Positions 15,214-24,703 are shown, counted from the stretch's first letter. The stretch is 64,000 nucleotides of DNA from an uncultured Clostridia bacterium (GCA_944363505.1 CALVUD010000003.1:131783-195782); one strand, 5' to 3'. The notes: generated by a model not told the origin, from the letters alone. Program-made: numbers and translations.

Positions 15214-18200
15214 ATGAAACTCAACAACCTGACGATTAAGGGAGCGACAGGCTCGGAAAAAGTCATCGACTTCGGCAACAAGGTTGCCGGCGCGGTAGTG
15301 GTCGCGGACGCGGACGCCAAACAGGTGGCGGACGCTCTCGTTTTCGCTTTTTACGGTTCGGAAGACGCCGGGTTTTCAGACACCGAAGTGCGCCTTTATT
15401 TCGCCGTGGAAGAGGAAGAATATCTCTTGACCCGCGCGTTCGAAACCGATCCCGCGGGCAGTCCGCGTCAAACGGCGATACTTTCGTCTCCCGACGGAAA
15501 GATCGTCTATGCCGACGACGACGAGGGCATCAACGGTTTCGTCGCCGACAAGATAGGGCTGGACCGCGAAGGATTCGCCAAACTGGCAGTACTCGATCGC
15601 GACGCCGTCAAACCCGTTCTGGGCGACACGGTTTCCCGCGAAAGTTTCATCGCCGAAATGATGGCGGATTTCGCGACCTCGGAAAAAGTGATGAACAAGT
15701 ACGCCGCGATGAAGGACGAGGAGCTGAAGCTCATGGACGGCATAGAGGCCGTCGAGCCGGTTACACGCGACGAGCTGAAGACCCAGCAGATTGCCGCCGA
15801 CTCCGACAGGATCAGGTTGGAGGAGGTCCGTTCCAGACTGGAGGCGGTAAACCACGAGATACAGCTTGCGGAGGCGTACCGCGACGAATTAAACGATTAC
15901 GACGCCGCCGTGGCAAAACTGGGAGAACTCAACGCCATGAACGCCGAGATGGCGGCGATAGCCGAACGCGCCGCCGCGTCCGAGTCCGCTACGGAACTTG
16001 CCAAAGTTTTCATCGCTTACGACGCCAGCGTCAAAGCGCTGGAAGAGAAGAAAGCCGAGCTCAAGGCGGAAGAGGACGCCGCCGCGAGGCGCGCCGAACG
16101 CGTAAAGGCGGGCGAAGGAGCCTTGGAGAACCTGGGTAAGGACTATATGGAACACGCCATCCGCGCCGAGGAGTTCAGAAAAGCGCTTTCGGAGGAGATC
16201 AGCCGTCTGTCGGAGAATCCCGAGGAATTCAAAATGGGCGGTATGGTCGAGGCGCGTTACGCCGTATTCGAGGACGAAAAGAAAGAGCTTTTGGAAAGAA
16301 GCGAGACGCTGTCCGCGGAGCTTAAGGAACTCGACGAAAAGAGCGCCGCGCTCCAAGACGGTCTGAAAGAGATGCGCCGCTCCGCCGAATACAAAAAAGC
16401 CGTCCAGGAAGGCGCGGTGCTGGAGGAGAGCCTCGCGGGGCTTAACGCCGCATACGAGTCCAGCCTGAAGCTGACGGAAGCGGAGGAGCGCCATCGCAGC
16501 GAACTGGTCGAGCGCAAGAACGCCGTTACGGAAGATCTCAGAAACGTTTCCGCCGAAAAAAAGAAACTCGAAAAAGAGATCTGCGGCGAATTCAACAGCG
16601 TGGAGGACGCGGTAAATCACGACGTCTATTATAAACAGACGATTTATTATAAGCATCTGTTCGTCTCCGACAACGAGGTCGAACTCGACGCCGTCGAGAA
16701 AAAGATCGCCAAGGTACAGGAAGCGGCGAAAGGCTATTCCGAAAAACTCGAAACCGTAAAAGCGCGTAGCGAAGAGGTCAAAGCGCACAGGACGCGTCTC
16801 AACGAAAAGCTGACGCTTCTGAACGAAAAACTGACCGAATACATGAGCTATAACCGTTTGCGCGAGATAACCGCCGAGGTCGAATACGGCAGTCATTGTC
16901 CCGTATGCGACGGCTTCGTAACCTATAAAAAGGAGCTGCCGCTGCGCGACACGAAGGCGTTGGACGACCAGATAAAGGCGGTCGAAGCCGAAATAGCCAA
17001 GGATTCCGACGCGCTCGCCACCGCTGAACTGAATATCGGTCAGCTTTCCGCGGCGGCGTCGGTCAGCAAGCAGTATCTCGACAATCTCGTCGCCGTCCGC
17101 GACGACAAGAAAGCCGCCATCGACGGAGTGCTGAAAACTTACGGAGCGGAGAATATTCCCGCTTTGTTCGCGCTGGTCGAAAAGGCTGTCCGGGACAGCA
17201 AAGCGCTGACGCATAAGGTGGACAGGTACCGCGAACTGACGGGCGAAGAAAAGCGTCTGAACGAGATGCTCGACACGATCGGAGCAGAGCTTGACAGGAT
17301 CGACGACGAAAAATTGCCCGCCGCCCGCGCCAACAGGGAAGAACTGCGCAAACAGATTTCCGAAAAGGACAGATATTACCGCGACTGCGCCGTTTACTTC
17401 GACGGCGAAAAGGCGTCCGACCTTCTGGTGAAGCTGGAAGTGGTGGACGCGGAGTACGAAACCGCCGAAAACGAACTGGACGCCAACCGCATGCGCGCTC
17501 AGAGCGTGGCGGAAGAACTCGCCTCCGTCAACGAAAGGCTGTACGAGATAATCAACCGCACTATGCTCATCAAGGTGGGCGACAAGGAGCTTTCCTACAA
17601 GGAAGTGGTCGCCAAGGCGGAAGCGGACTATCTGAAAGCCATAAACGAAGAGATAAAGAACGCCGACGAAAACAAAGAACAGGCGAAAGCCAGACTTCAG
17701 GCGACCCGCAAGGTGGTCGACGAGGCGAAAGCCGAGGAAAGCGAAGGCAAAGAACGTCTGTTGGAGATGCGCGCGGCGTACAACGCGGCGGAACAGGCGC
17801 ACGACGCTCTGTACAAGGAATACGTTCCGCGCTTCGACGCCATCGGACTCAAGACTCCTTCCGACATCGAACGCATAGTGATGAGCGACGAAGAGCTTTC
17901 GGCGGCGCGCGACATGCTCTATAAATACGACGAGGATCTCGTGGGCACGAAAGAAGCCGTCAACGTATACAAGCAGAGTATCGACGAACACGTCGGGTAC
18001 TATGAAAACTACGAGGCAAACCTCAGCCTGAGAGACGAGATAAAGAAAGAGGAAGAGGACGCGATCATGAAGCTCGGCGCGAGCATAGCGTTGAAAGCCG
18101 ACATGGAAAAGCGTTACACGGAGGTATTGGAGCTTAACAAGCGTCTCGGTTATCTGCAAGTACGCATCAAAGGCATAGAAGACCTGTCCGCGGCTATAAA

Positions 18201-18591
18201 AGAGGGCGCGATCCTCGCTTCCGATCTCGCCGAGCTGATTGCCGAGCGCACGGACGAGATAGTGCGCTATACTTCCGCCAACCGTTACGCGACCGAGAGA
18301 GGCGCCGACGGCGAAATCGTGTTGAAGTCCACTTCTAAAGGCAGGGTAAAGCCCGATAAAATGACGAAAGAGGAAAAGATGCTGACGCCTCTCGCTTCCG
18401 CCGCGGCGTTCAACGAGATAATGACGTCGCTTTTGGCGGGCGACGTTACCCCGATGCTTGCGGTATCCGTCGAAGAATGCGACAAACAGTCCCTGACTCC
18501 TTTGGTGGAATATGCCAAGGAGCGCGACATCGTGGTATTCCCCGACGACGACGCGCTGTTCTTCCGCGCGGTCAGCAAGATAAATATCTGA
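15214..18591 (+). CDS. SbcC/Rad50-like coiled-coil protein with zinc hook but no intact ATPase motifs
   Basis: The 1125 residues have SbcC/Rad50 layout: globular N-terminus (1-165), long coiled coil, CPVC zinc hook (C562, C565) at the exact midpoint, second coiled coil, globular C-terminus (about 1010-1125). The start MKLNNLTIKG and the block ALVFAFYGS align to the flanks of Rad50 Walker A, but residues 31-39 (ADADAKQVA) replace GPTGAGKST. The Q-loop glutamine after GLDREGFAKLAVL is replaced (DRD at 128-130). The LSGGE signature is MTKEE at 1050-1054, and the Walker B/D-loop is shortened (about 1081-1095). All four ATP motifs are therefore lost, although the fold appears kept and the frame is clean over 3.4 kb. 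GGAGGAG precedes the ATG. No SbcD nuclease gene is nearby. It is divergent from dnaD-dnaI. A structural tether or dimerising clamp is inferred. Confidence 0.85.
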   Translation: MKLNNLTIKGATGSEKVIDFGNKVAGAVVVADADAKQVADALVFAFYGSEDAGFSDTEVRLYFAVEEEEYLLTRAFETDPAGSPRQTAILSSPDGKIVYADDDEGINGFVADKIGLDREGFAKLAVLDRDAVKPVLGDTVSRESFIAEMMADFATSEKVMNKYAAMKDEELKLMDGIEAVEPVTRDELKTQQIAADSDRIRLEEVRSRLEAVNHEIQLAEAYRDELNDYDAAVAKLGELNAMNAEMAAIAERAAASESATELAKVFIAYDASVKALEEKKAELKAEEDAAARRAERVKAGEGALENLGKDYMEHAIRAEEFRKALSEEISRLSENPEEFKMGGMVEARYAVFEDEKKELLERSETLSAELKELDEKSAALQDGLKEMRRSAEYKKAVQEGAVLEESLAGLNAAYESSLKLTEAEERHRSELVERKNAVTEDLRNVSAEKKKLEKEICGEFNSVEDAVNHDVYYKQTIYYKHLFVSDNEVELDAVEKKIAKVQEAAKGYSEKLETVKARSEEVKAHRTRLNEKLTLLNEKLTEYMSYNRLREITAEVEYGSHCPVCDGFVTYKKELPLRDTKALDDQIKAVEAEIAKDSDALATAELNIGQLSAAASVSKQYLDNLVAVRDDKKAAIDGVLKTYGAENIPALFALVEKAVRDSKALTHKVDRYRELTGEEKRLNEMLDTIGAELDRIDDEKLPAARANREELRKQISEKDRYYRDCAVYFDGEKASDLLVKLEVVDAEYETAENELDANRMRAQSVAEELASVNERLYEIINRTMLIKVGDKELSYKEVVAKAEADYLKAINEEIKNADENKEQAKARLQATRKVVDEAKAEESEGKERLLEMRAAYNAAEQAHDALYKEYVPRFDAIGLKTPSDIERIVMSDEELSAARDMLYKYDEDLVGTKEAVNVYKQSIDEHVGYYENYEANLSLRDEIKKEEEDAIMKLGASIALKADMEKRYTEVLELNKRLGYLQVRIKGIEDLSAAIKEGAILASDLAELIAERTDEIVRYTSANRYATERGADGEIVLKSTSKGRVKPDKMTKEEKMLTPLASAAAFNEIMTSLLAGDVTPMLAVSVEECDKQSLTPLVEYAKERDIVVFPDDDALFFRAVSKINI

Positions 18592-18615
18592 CGCAATTTA
18601 ACAGACTGTTGCCGT

Positions 18616-18644
18616 AAAACGCCTGCCGTTGCGGCGGGCGTTTT
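18616..18644 (+). terminator. Intrinsic terminator of the SbcC-like gene
   Basis: AAAACGCC-TGCCG pairs with CGGCG-GGCGTTTT around a TTG loop, 25 bases after the stop codon. The stem ends in TTTT. Confidence 0.85.
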
Positions 18645-18670
18645 GGATAAATAAAGACAGTGAGGTAAAT

Positions 18671-19678
18671 ATGGATTCCGTATTGACGGTAAACGGACTG
18701 ACCAAATATTATCATGCCCGCCGGGGCGCGTCAAAGGGTGCGCTTATTAAGGCTGTGGACGGGATATCGTTCGAGGTTTACCCCGGCGAGGTCGTCGGTT
18801 TTTTGGGACCCAACGGCGCGGGGAAAACCACCGCTATCAAGGCGATAACCGGGCTCGCTTCCTATTCGGGCAGTATCGTGATAAACGGTTTCGATCTTGC
18901 AAAAGATCATGTCGGCGCGCTGACCCAACTGGGCGCGATCGTCGAAAATCCCGATCTGTACCAGAATAAAACCGCCAGATGGAATCTGAAATATTTCGCT
19001 TCGATCTCGGACGAAGCGAGGCTCAGAAAAGGTTTCGATGCCGCGACTCCGCTTAAAACCGTTATCGAACGCCGGGTAAACAAAGCGTTGGAAACGGTCG
19101 GGCTTTCGGAGCGCGCGGATACCGCGGTAAAAACCTTTTCGTTAGGAATGAAGCAGCGTTTGGGTATCGCACAGGCGCTGATTGCGGAGCCCAAACTGCT
19201 GATTCTGGACGAACCCGCCAACGGGCTGGATCCCGACGGGATAAAGGAGATCAGGAGCCTGATCAGGGAACTTGCGGGACGCGGCATAGGGGTATTCGTT
19301 TCCTCGCATCAGCTGCACGAAATGCAACTGATGTGCGACCGGGTGCTGATTATTTCGCACGGCAAAATAGTAGCAGACAAAAAAATAGAGGATCTGGCAA
19401 AGAGCGGCGAAGGCGCGGTGCGCGTTACGGTCAGAACCGATTCGCCCGATGACGCGGCGCGTTTCGTCGGTGAACGTTTCGGGGCAAAAGACGTCGTTAC
19501 GAACGCAAATTCGTTATCGTTTTCCACTTCCGCGACGATTGCCGAAATCACCAAGGAACTGGTGATCGCGGGATTTAACGTGTACGGGGTCAGCGAGGAC
19601 GAGATCAGTCTCGAAGACGTGTTTATGCGTGAAGTCCATTCCGGCGGCGGAATAAAGGAGGACGGCGATGTTCGGTAG
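18671..19678 (+). CDS. ABC exporter ATP-binding protein
   Basis: This 335-residue ATPase drives an ABC-2 type exporter. Walker A is GPNGAGKTTA, the signature is SLGMKQRLGIAQ, Walker B LLILDEPANGLDP, and the switch histidine is in VSSHQLHE. An extra C-terminal domain of about 90 residues follows, as in bacitracin/lantibiotic-immunity type and CcmA-like ATPases. The ATG at 18671 with GAGG six bases upstream is preferred to the upstream in-frame start at 18629, which lies inside the preceding terminator. Its 3' end overlaps the permease gene by 11 bases. The substrate is unknown. Confidence 0.92.
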   Translation: MDSVLTVNGLTKYYHARRGASKGALIKAVDGISFEVYPGEVVGFLGPNGAGKTTAIKAITGLASYSGSIVINGFDLAKDHVGALTQLGAIVENPDLYQNKTARWNLKYFASISDEARLRKGFDAATPLKTVIERRVNKALETVGLSERADTAVKTFSLGMKQRLGIAQALIAEPKLLILDEPANGLDPDGIKEIRSLIRELAGRGIGVFVSSHQLHEMQLMCDRVLIISHGKIVADKKIEDLAKSGEGAVRVTVRTDSPDDAARFVGERFGAKDVVTNANSLSFSTSATIAEITKELVIAGFNVYGVSEDEISLEDVFMREVHSGGGIKEDGDVR

Positions 19679-20708
19679 ACTTTACCTGGGCGAACTGAGG
19701 AAACAGACCTCAAAAAGCGCCATCATAACTTTGGTGATAATCATGGCGGTTTTGCTGTTGTTGACGGCGGTGCTTTTCGACGCGCTCAACGACATCATGG
19801 AAGAGACGCTACAAGGGGCGGAAGAAAATTTCGAGACCGTTTATACGGAAGAAACGGCAAAGCAGTTTTTGGAATATTATCGCAAAGAACTGGACAAGGC
19901 GGTCGCCGCCAAGGAGGAAGCGGGTTTCGATTATTACCGTAACTATGACAGCGTGTACATGTATGAAAGCTACGTCGCGTTCATGGAGTACGTGATCGAC
20001 AACGAATTGTACGGCGTTGAAATCGCTTCCGTTTCCAACGGCGTGCTGAACGCAGGCGCCGGAGTAACCGCCGAGACTTTTACCACGACGGTAGGCTCGA
20101 TGCTGATATTACTGGTGGTGATTTATGCGGCGATAGTCGCGGGCGGCACTTTTGCGGACGAATACAAACGCGGCACCGTCAAAATGCTGCTGATACGGCC
20201 CGTCAGCCGCAACGCGGTAACCACAGCCAAGCTGCTTTCGGCTTTGACGCATACCGTCGCGGCGTATACCGTAATGTTCGCTTGCACCGCAATAGTGGGC
20301 TATGCGGTATTCCCTGCGGCGGGGGCAAAAGCCGTTTTCAGCTTCAACAATTCGGCATTCAGCTTATCCGCGTCGTCCAACGTACTGGGAACGATGTATG
20401 CGACCAATCTGGTTACCGTGTTGACCTACGCCGTTCTGGCGTTTGCGGCGGGCACGCTGACCAGAAACAAGGTATTCGGCATTATCGCGCCCATAATACT
20501 TATAGAAGTCGCGGGCGCGATAATATCCATGTTCGGTCTCGGACGTTTCTTTATAACGGACGCCGCAGACTGGTCCAAATTCGTCGGAATAGGCACAGTC
20601 CTTTACGGAGGATCGAATTTCTTTATTTCGCTCGCGGTATGGGCGGTATGGGTCGCCGCTTCGGTTGTCGGCACGTACTGTTCCGTTTTGAAACGCGACG
20701 CGGTATAG
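19668..20708 (+). CDS. ABC-2 type exporter permease
   Basis: This 346-residue permease pairs with the ATPase just upstream. It has one N-terminal membrane helix (about 18-40), an extracytoplasmic acidic and tyrosine-rich domain of about 90 residues, and then five helices between residues 140 and 340. The coupling element GTFADEYKRGTVKMLLIRPVSR is typical of ABC-2 permeases. An AGGAGG ribosome binding site lies inside the end of the ATPase gene. The pair could export a peptide, a drug or a lipid; nothing in the context decides which. Confidence 0.88.
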   Translation: MFGRLYLGELRKQTSKSAIITLVIIMAVLLLLTAVLFDALNDIMEETLQGAEENFETVYTEETAKQFLEYYRKELDKAVAAKEEAGFDYYRNYDSVYMYESYVAFMEYVIDNELYGVEIASVSNGVLNAGAGVTAETFTTTVGSMLILLVVIYAAIVAGGTFADEYKRGTVKMLLIRPVSRNAVTTAKLLSALTHTVAAYTVMFACTAIVGYAVFPAAGAKAVFSFNNSAFSLSASSNVLGTMYATNLVTVLTYAVLAFAAGTLTRNKVFGIIAPIILIEVAGAIISMFGLGRFFITDAADWSKFVGIGTVLYGGSNFFISLAVWAVWVAASVVGTYCSVLKRDAV

Positions 20709-20743
20709 GCAGAAAAACCGAGTATATCGGAAAAGGAGATTGA

Positions 20744-21355
20744 ATGAACAAGGCTCGCAAAGTTACGATAATCGTGGCGCGGCTTGCGGTCGAAGCCGCG
20801 CTTTACTTCGTGCTGACGTTTTTCATGCAGCCGATCGCTTTCAGCCCCGTGTTGCAATTCAGGGTCGGCGAAGCGCTGACGCTTTTGCCGATAATATTCC
20901 CTGAAGCCGTCGTCGGAGTGTCGCTGGGGTGCCTGCTGGCGAACGTCTTTTCGCCTTACGCGTGGTACGACATCGTATTCGGTACGCTGGCTACGGTGAT
21001 TGCCGCGATATGCACATATTTTATCGGCAGATTGCTTAAAAATAAAAATATGATATGGCGCGCGCTCGCGGGGAGCATTCCGCCTATACTCGTCAACGCC
21101 GCTATTTTGCCTTTGATGTGGCTGCTCGCCATGGGCGACGCGGCGTACTGGTTCAACTTCGCGATGCTGACGGTTACCCAGGCGGGCGCCGTAATCTGCA
21201 TAGGTGTACCCTTGGTTTTGGCTTTAAGCAAGACGGACGCGCTGATCAACGTAAAAGTCGGCAAAAGCCGTCCCGGGCAAGGGACGCCCGCCGATGCGGA
21301 TGGAGCGCAGACATTCGAACCGGAAAGGGAACAAGAAAAGACGGATAAAGATTGA
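20744..21355 (+). CDS. queT: QueT-type transporter substrate-binding (S) component
   Basis: This 203-residue protein has six predicted membrane helices and the QueT family pattern: ALYFVLTFFMQPIAFSP, VGEALTLLPIIFPEAVVG and LGCLLANVFSPYAWYDIVFG. QueT proteins are thought to import queuosine precursors together with the ECF energy-coupling module. A charged tail of about 40 residues with no helix follows. It lies 35 bases after the ABC permease gene and may be read through from it. No preQ1 riboswitch is visible in this short gap. Its stop codon lies inside the -35 box of the greA promoter. Confidence 0.85.
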   Translation: MNKARKVTIIVARLAVEAALYFVLTFFMQPIAFSPVLQFRVGEALTLLPIIFPEAVVGVSLGCLLANVFSPYAWYDIVFGTLATVIAAICTYFIGRLLKNKNMIWRALAGSIPPILVNAAILPLMWLLAMGDAAYWFNFAMLTVTQAGAVICIGVPLVLALSKTDALINVKVGKSRPGQGTPADADGAQTFEPEREQEKTDKD

Positions 21356-21380
21356 CAAGCCGTTTTTTTTAACCTATAAT
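21352..21380 (+). promoter_or_regulatory. Consensus promoter of greA-lysS
   Basis: TTGACA (21352-21357) and TATAAT (21375-21380) are 17 bases apart. The -35 box overlaps the queT stop codon. A GAGG ribosome binding site and the greA ATG follow about 48 bases later. Confidence 0.9.
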
Positions 21381-21428
21381 GTACAAACAACCATTAAATA
21401 TCCCTTACAGGGATAAAAAGAGGAAATC

Positions 21429-21911
21429 ATGGAAAAAACGATACCGCTTTCTCAACAGTACTTCGACGAACTCAATTCGCGCCTTCAGTATCTGAAGACG
21501 ACGGGCAAAGCCGAAGTAGCGCTGGCGCTCAAAACCGCCAAAGAGTTCGGCGATCTTTCCGAGAACGCCGAATACACCGCCGCCAAGGACGCGCAACAGA
21601 AACTCGAGATCGACATCATGCGTCTGGAGGAGATCCTCGCTCAGGCGTATCCCATCGACATGAGTCTGGTCAGCACCAAGAGCGTACAGATAGGGTTAAG
21701 CGTCAAGGTTCTGTTCGACGGCGACGACGAGGAGGACGCGGAAACGTATACGATCGTAAATTCGCTGGAGGTCAACACCGCCGAAAACAAGATAAGCGAC
21801 GAATCTCCTCTGGGCAAGGCGTTGATGGGCAAGAAAAAAGGAGACGAGGTGTCTTTCAAATCTCCCGGCGGCGCGATGGTAGGACTTAAAATACTGGAGA
21901 TAAAAAAATAA
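21429..21911 (+). CDS. greA: Transcription elongation factor GreA
   Basis: This 160-residue factor reactivates backtracked RNA polymerase by stimulating cleavage of the nascent RNA. The N-terminal coiled coil carries the acidic tip (GDLSENAEY, whose D and E enter the polymerase channel). The C-terminal FKBP-like domain ends with SPLGKALMGKKKGDEVSFKSPGG. The length is normal. lysS follows after one base, an arrangement also seen in other Firmicutes. Confidence 0.96.
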   Translation: MEKTIPLSQQYFDELNSRLQYLKTTGKAEVALALKTAKEFGDLSENAEYTAAKDAQQKLEIDIMRLEEILAQAYPIDMSLVSTKSVQIGLSVKVLFDGDDEEDAETYTIVNSLEVNTAENKISDESPLGKALMGKKKGDEVSFKSPGGAMVGLKILEIKK

Positions 21912-21912
21912 T

Positions 21913-23412
21913 ATGGATACCGACACGAACAATCTGCCGTTACCCGAAGACGAAAACGAGATCGTCGCGCTGAGGCGCGAACGGCTCAAAGAACTGAAAG
22001 CCGCGGGCCACGACCCGTTTAAGATCGTCGGCTACGACGTGGACGCCACGTCCAAAAAGATCGTATCCGATTACGCCGCATACGACGCCAAACGCGTTTC
22101 GCTGGCGGGGCGTCTGATTTCCAAAAGGCTGATGGGGAAAGCGGGATTCGCGCACATACGCGACGCCGAAGGCGACATACAGCTTTATTTCCGCATAGAC
22201 GCGCTGGGCGAGGAAAAGTACGACGAGTTCAAAAAAATAGACATAGGCGACATCATAGGCGTCAAGGGCGAGGTTTTCACCACTCACAAAGGCGAAATTT
22301 CCGTAAAGGTCGCAGATTTTACGCTGCTGACCAAATCCTTAAGACCGCTGCCCGAGAAATACCACGGGCTGAAAGACACCGAGATCAGATACAGAAAACG
22401 TTATCTGGATCTCATCGTCAATCCCGAGGTCAAGGACGTGTTCGTAAAGCGTTCCGCGATAATCGCCTCGATACGCACTTTCCTGAACGAGCGCGGGTTT
22501 ATAGAGGTGGAAACGCCTATCCTCAATACGATCATGGGCGGCGCGAACGCGAGACCGTTCGTTACGCACCATAACACGCTGGATATGGATATGTATCTCA
22601 GGATCGCGCCCGAACTGTACCTGAAACGTCTTATTGTGGGCGGTTTTGACAAAGTGTACGAGATGGGCAGGCTGTTCCGTAACGAGGGCATGGACACCCG
22701 GCACAACCCCGAGTTCACCACCATGGAACTGTATCAGGCTTACGCCGACTACTCCGACATGATGGATATTACCGAGGAGCTTTATAAATACTGCGCCGAA
22801 AAGGTATTGGGCACGACGCTTTTGAATTATCAGGGCGAAGAAGTCGATCTCGGTAAAAAATGGGAACGCGTTACCATGATCGACATCGTCAAAAAGGTAA
22901 CGGGCATCGATTTTGGCGGCGATCCCGACATGACCGCAATCAGGGCGCAGGCGAAAGCCTTAGGCGTGGAGCTCGCTCCCGACGACGGCTGGGGCAACGC
23001 GCTTTATAAAGTATTCGACGAAAAAGTCGAGGAAACCCTGACGGGTCCGATATTCGTCATCGACTATCCCGTAGAGGTCAGCCCGCTCGCGAAGCGCAAG
23101 CCCTCCGATCCGCGCCTCACCGAAAGATTCGAGTTCTTCATCAACGCGCGCGAAATGGGCAACGCGTTCAGCGAACTCAACGACCCCGAAGATCAGCGCG
23201 CGAGGTTCGAGGATCAGGTCAAGAAACGCGAAAAGGGCGACGACGAAGCTCAGATGATGGACGAAGATTACGTTACCGCGCTGGAATACGGACTGCCTCC
23301 CACGGGAGGACTGGGAATAGGCATCGACAGAATGGTGATGCTGTTTACCGATTCTGCTTCGATACGCGACGTTTTGCTGTTCCCGACGATGAAACCCGTA
23401 AAGAATGTCTGA
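21913..23412 (+). CDS. lysS: Lysyl-tRNA synthetase, class II
   Basis: This 499-residue enzyme charges tRNA-Lys. An N-terminal OB-fold anticodon domain (about 60-165) precedes the class II core with motif 1 (GFIEVETPILNTI), motif 2 (RLFRNEGMDTRHNPEFTTME) and motif 3 (GLGIGIDRMVMLFT). The length matches bacterial LysRS. The stop overlaps the next gene by eight bases. No T-box leader precedes the greA-lysS transcript. Confidence 0.97.
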   Translation: MDTDTNNLPLPEDENEIVALRRERLKELKAAGHDPFKIVGYDVDATSKKIVSDYAAYDAKRVSLAGRLISKRLMGKAGFAHIRDAEGDIQLYFRIDALGEEKYDEFKKIDIGDIIGVKGEVFTTHKGEISVKVADFTLLTKSLRPLPEKYHGLKDTEIRYRKRYLDLIVNPEVKDVFVKRSAIIASIRTFLNERGFIEVETPILNTIMGGANARPFVTHHNTLDMDMYLRIAPELYLKRLIVGGFDKVYEMGRLFRNEGMDTRHNPEFTTMELYQAYADYSDMMDITEELYKYCAEKVLGTTLLNYQGEEVDLGKKWERVTMIDIVKKVTGIDFGGDPDMTAIRAQAKALGVELAPDDGWGNALYKVFDEKVEETLTGPIFVIDYPVEVSPLAKRKPSDPRLTERFEFFINAREMGNAFSELNDPEDQRARFEDQVKKREKGDDEAQMMDEDYVTALEYGLPPTGGLGIGIDRMVMLFTDSASIRDVLLFPTMKPVKNV

Positions 23413-24691
23413 CATGCCGCTTGCGGAGCGAATAAAGGCTCTGAAAGACAGTATTTCCTTCCACACCCCCGGTCATAGCGGGGGTGTTGTGGATTTTTTT
23501 CCTTTCGACGCGCCGCTCGGCGAAACCGACTGGACGGAGACCGCCGCGACGGACAACCTTTTAAAGCCCGAGGGCGTTATCGGTCTGTCGGAAAAGGCGA
23601 CGGCGGCCGCATACGGCACCGAGTCAGCGCTTTATTCCACCGCGGGCGCGACCGCGCTCGTGTTTACCGCGGTCTACGCAAACCGTTCGGAGCGTTTTCT
23701 GATTTACGGCGAAGCGCATAAAAGCGTGTACAACGCCGTTGCGGTTTCGGGCGCCGAGGCGTGGCAGACGACCCGTACCGACCTTAAAAAGGCGCTCGCG
23801 GAAAGCGGCGCTTCCGTGGTATGGATAACCTCCCCGGATTATTTCGGGAAAACGCTCGATCTAAATCAAATTAAACGCACGGCAGACGAAAAAGGGGTAT
23901 CCGTAATTGTGGACGCCTCGCACGGCGCGCATTTTGCGTTCAGCAGTATTTTGCCGGATTCGGCAACCGAATACTTCGATACGGTTATCCATTCGCTGCA
24001 TAAAACGATGCCGGTATTGACGGGCGGCGCGGTAATGCACGTTAAGTCGGAGCACAGAGAAAAATATATGGAGGCCTTTCGGACGTTCCATACCACTTCT
24101 CCCTCGTACCCGGTCATGTTGAGTATCGAAGCCGCGGTGGCGCTGTTCAAAAAAGAGGGCGAAAAGCTGTACCGGAAAGTTAAGGAGCGTATCGACGAAT
24201 TCCGCCTCGGCATTTCGGGCACGGCGTATTCGGTCGCGGAAACGGCGGATCCGACAAGGCTTGTCATCTCGGCTGAAGGCTTCGGCGCGGAGCTTTGCGA
24301 AAAACTGGAGGACGAGGGGATCTATGCGGAATGTTGTTTCGACGACGGCGTTGCGCTGATAGTTACTCCGTTCAACGCGCACAAGCTTATTGATGTCGCC
24401 GCGGCGCTGAAACGCATAGAATACCGTCCGACGCCGACGCAAAGTTTTCCCGCGTGCGACGGCGCCACGTTTAAACTCGTCGCGGAGGGCAAAAAAGAGA
24501 AAGTGAGTTTGAGCGACGCGCTCGGCAGACGGATGTATGCGGGCGCGGGCGTGTACCCTCCCGGGACGCTAAAGCTGTTTCCGGGGCAGACGATAGGCGA
24601 AAGGGAACTCGAAATTCTCGTAAAACTTGCCGAAATGCCTTCGGAGAGGGTCTTCGGACTTGAAAACGACGGCATAAACGTGATAAAATAA
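23405..24691 (+). CDS. Orn/Lys/Arg decarboxylase-like PLP protein (YaaO type)
   Basis: This 428-residue fold-type I PLP protein belongs to the ornithine/lysine/arginine decarboxylase family. TPGHSGG lies at the N-terminus, VDASHGAHF carries the cofactor-binding Asp and His, and HSLHKTMPVLTGGAV contains the Schiff-base lysine. It is shorter than biosynthetic arginine decarboxylase, as for Bacillus YaaO. As in Bacillus it sits directly upstream of tmk. The amine product (agmatine, cadaverine or putrescine) cannot be told from sequence. Its start lies within the end of lysS, so it depends on the greA-lysS transcript. Confidence 0.88.
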   Translation: MSDMPLAERIKALKDSISFHTPGHSGGVVDFFPFDAPLGETDWTETAATDNLLKPEGVIGLSEKATAAAYGTESALYSTAGATALVFTAVYANRSERFLIYGEAHKSVYNAVAVSGAEAWQTTRTDLKKALAESGASVVWITSPDYFGKTLDLNQIKRTADEKGVSVIVDASHGAHFAFSSILPDSATEYFDTVIHSLHKTMPVLTGGAVMHVKSEHREKYMEAFRTFHTTSPSYPVMLSIEAAVALFKKEGEKLYRKVKERIDEFRLGISGTAYSVAETADPTRLVISAEGFGAELCEKLEDEGIYAECCFDDGVALIVTPFNAHKLIDVAAALKRIEYRPTPTQSFPACDGATFKLVAEGKKEKVSLSDALGRRMYAGAGVYPPGTLKLFPGQTIGERELEILVKLAEMPSERVFGLENDGINVIK

Positions 24692-24703
24692 TTCCGAGGA
24701 AAC

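Noticed and set aside
15889..18159. Open frame of 756 codons on the minus strand
   Set aside because: It is the antisense shadow of the SbcC-like coiled coil, with Phe/Val/His-rich composition, no ribosome binding site and no known domain.
20709..20743. preQ1 riboswitch ahead of queT
   Set aside because: The 35-base gap holds only a ribosome binding site and a minor CCGA/TCGG hairpin; the preQ1 consensus is absent.
21381..21428. T-box ahead of greA-lysS
   Set aside because: The leader is under 50 bases and has no T-box sequence or terminator.
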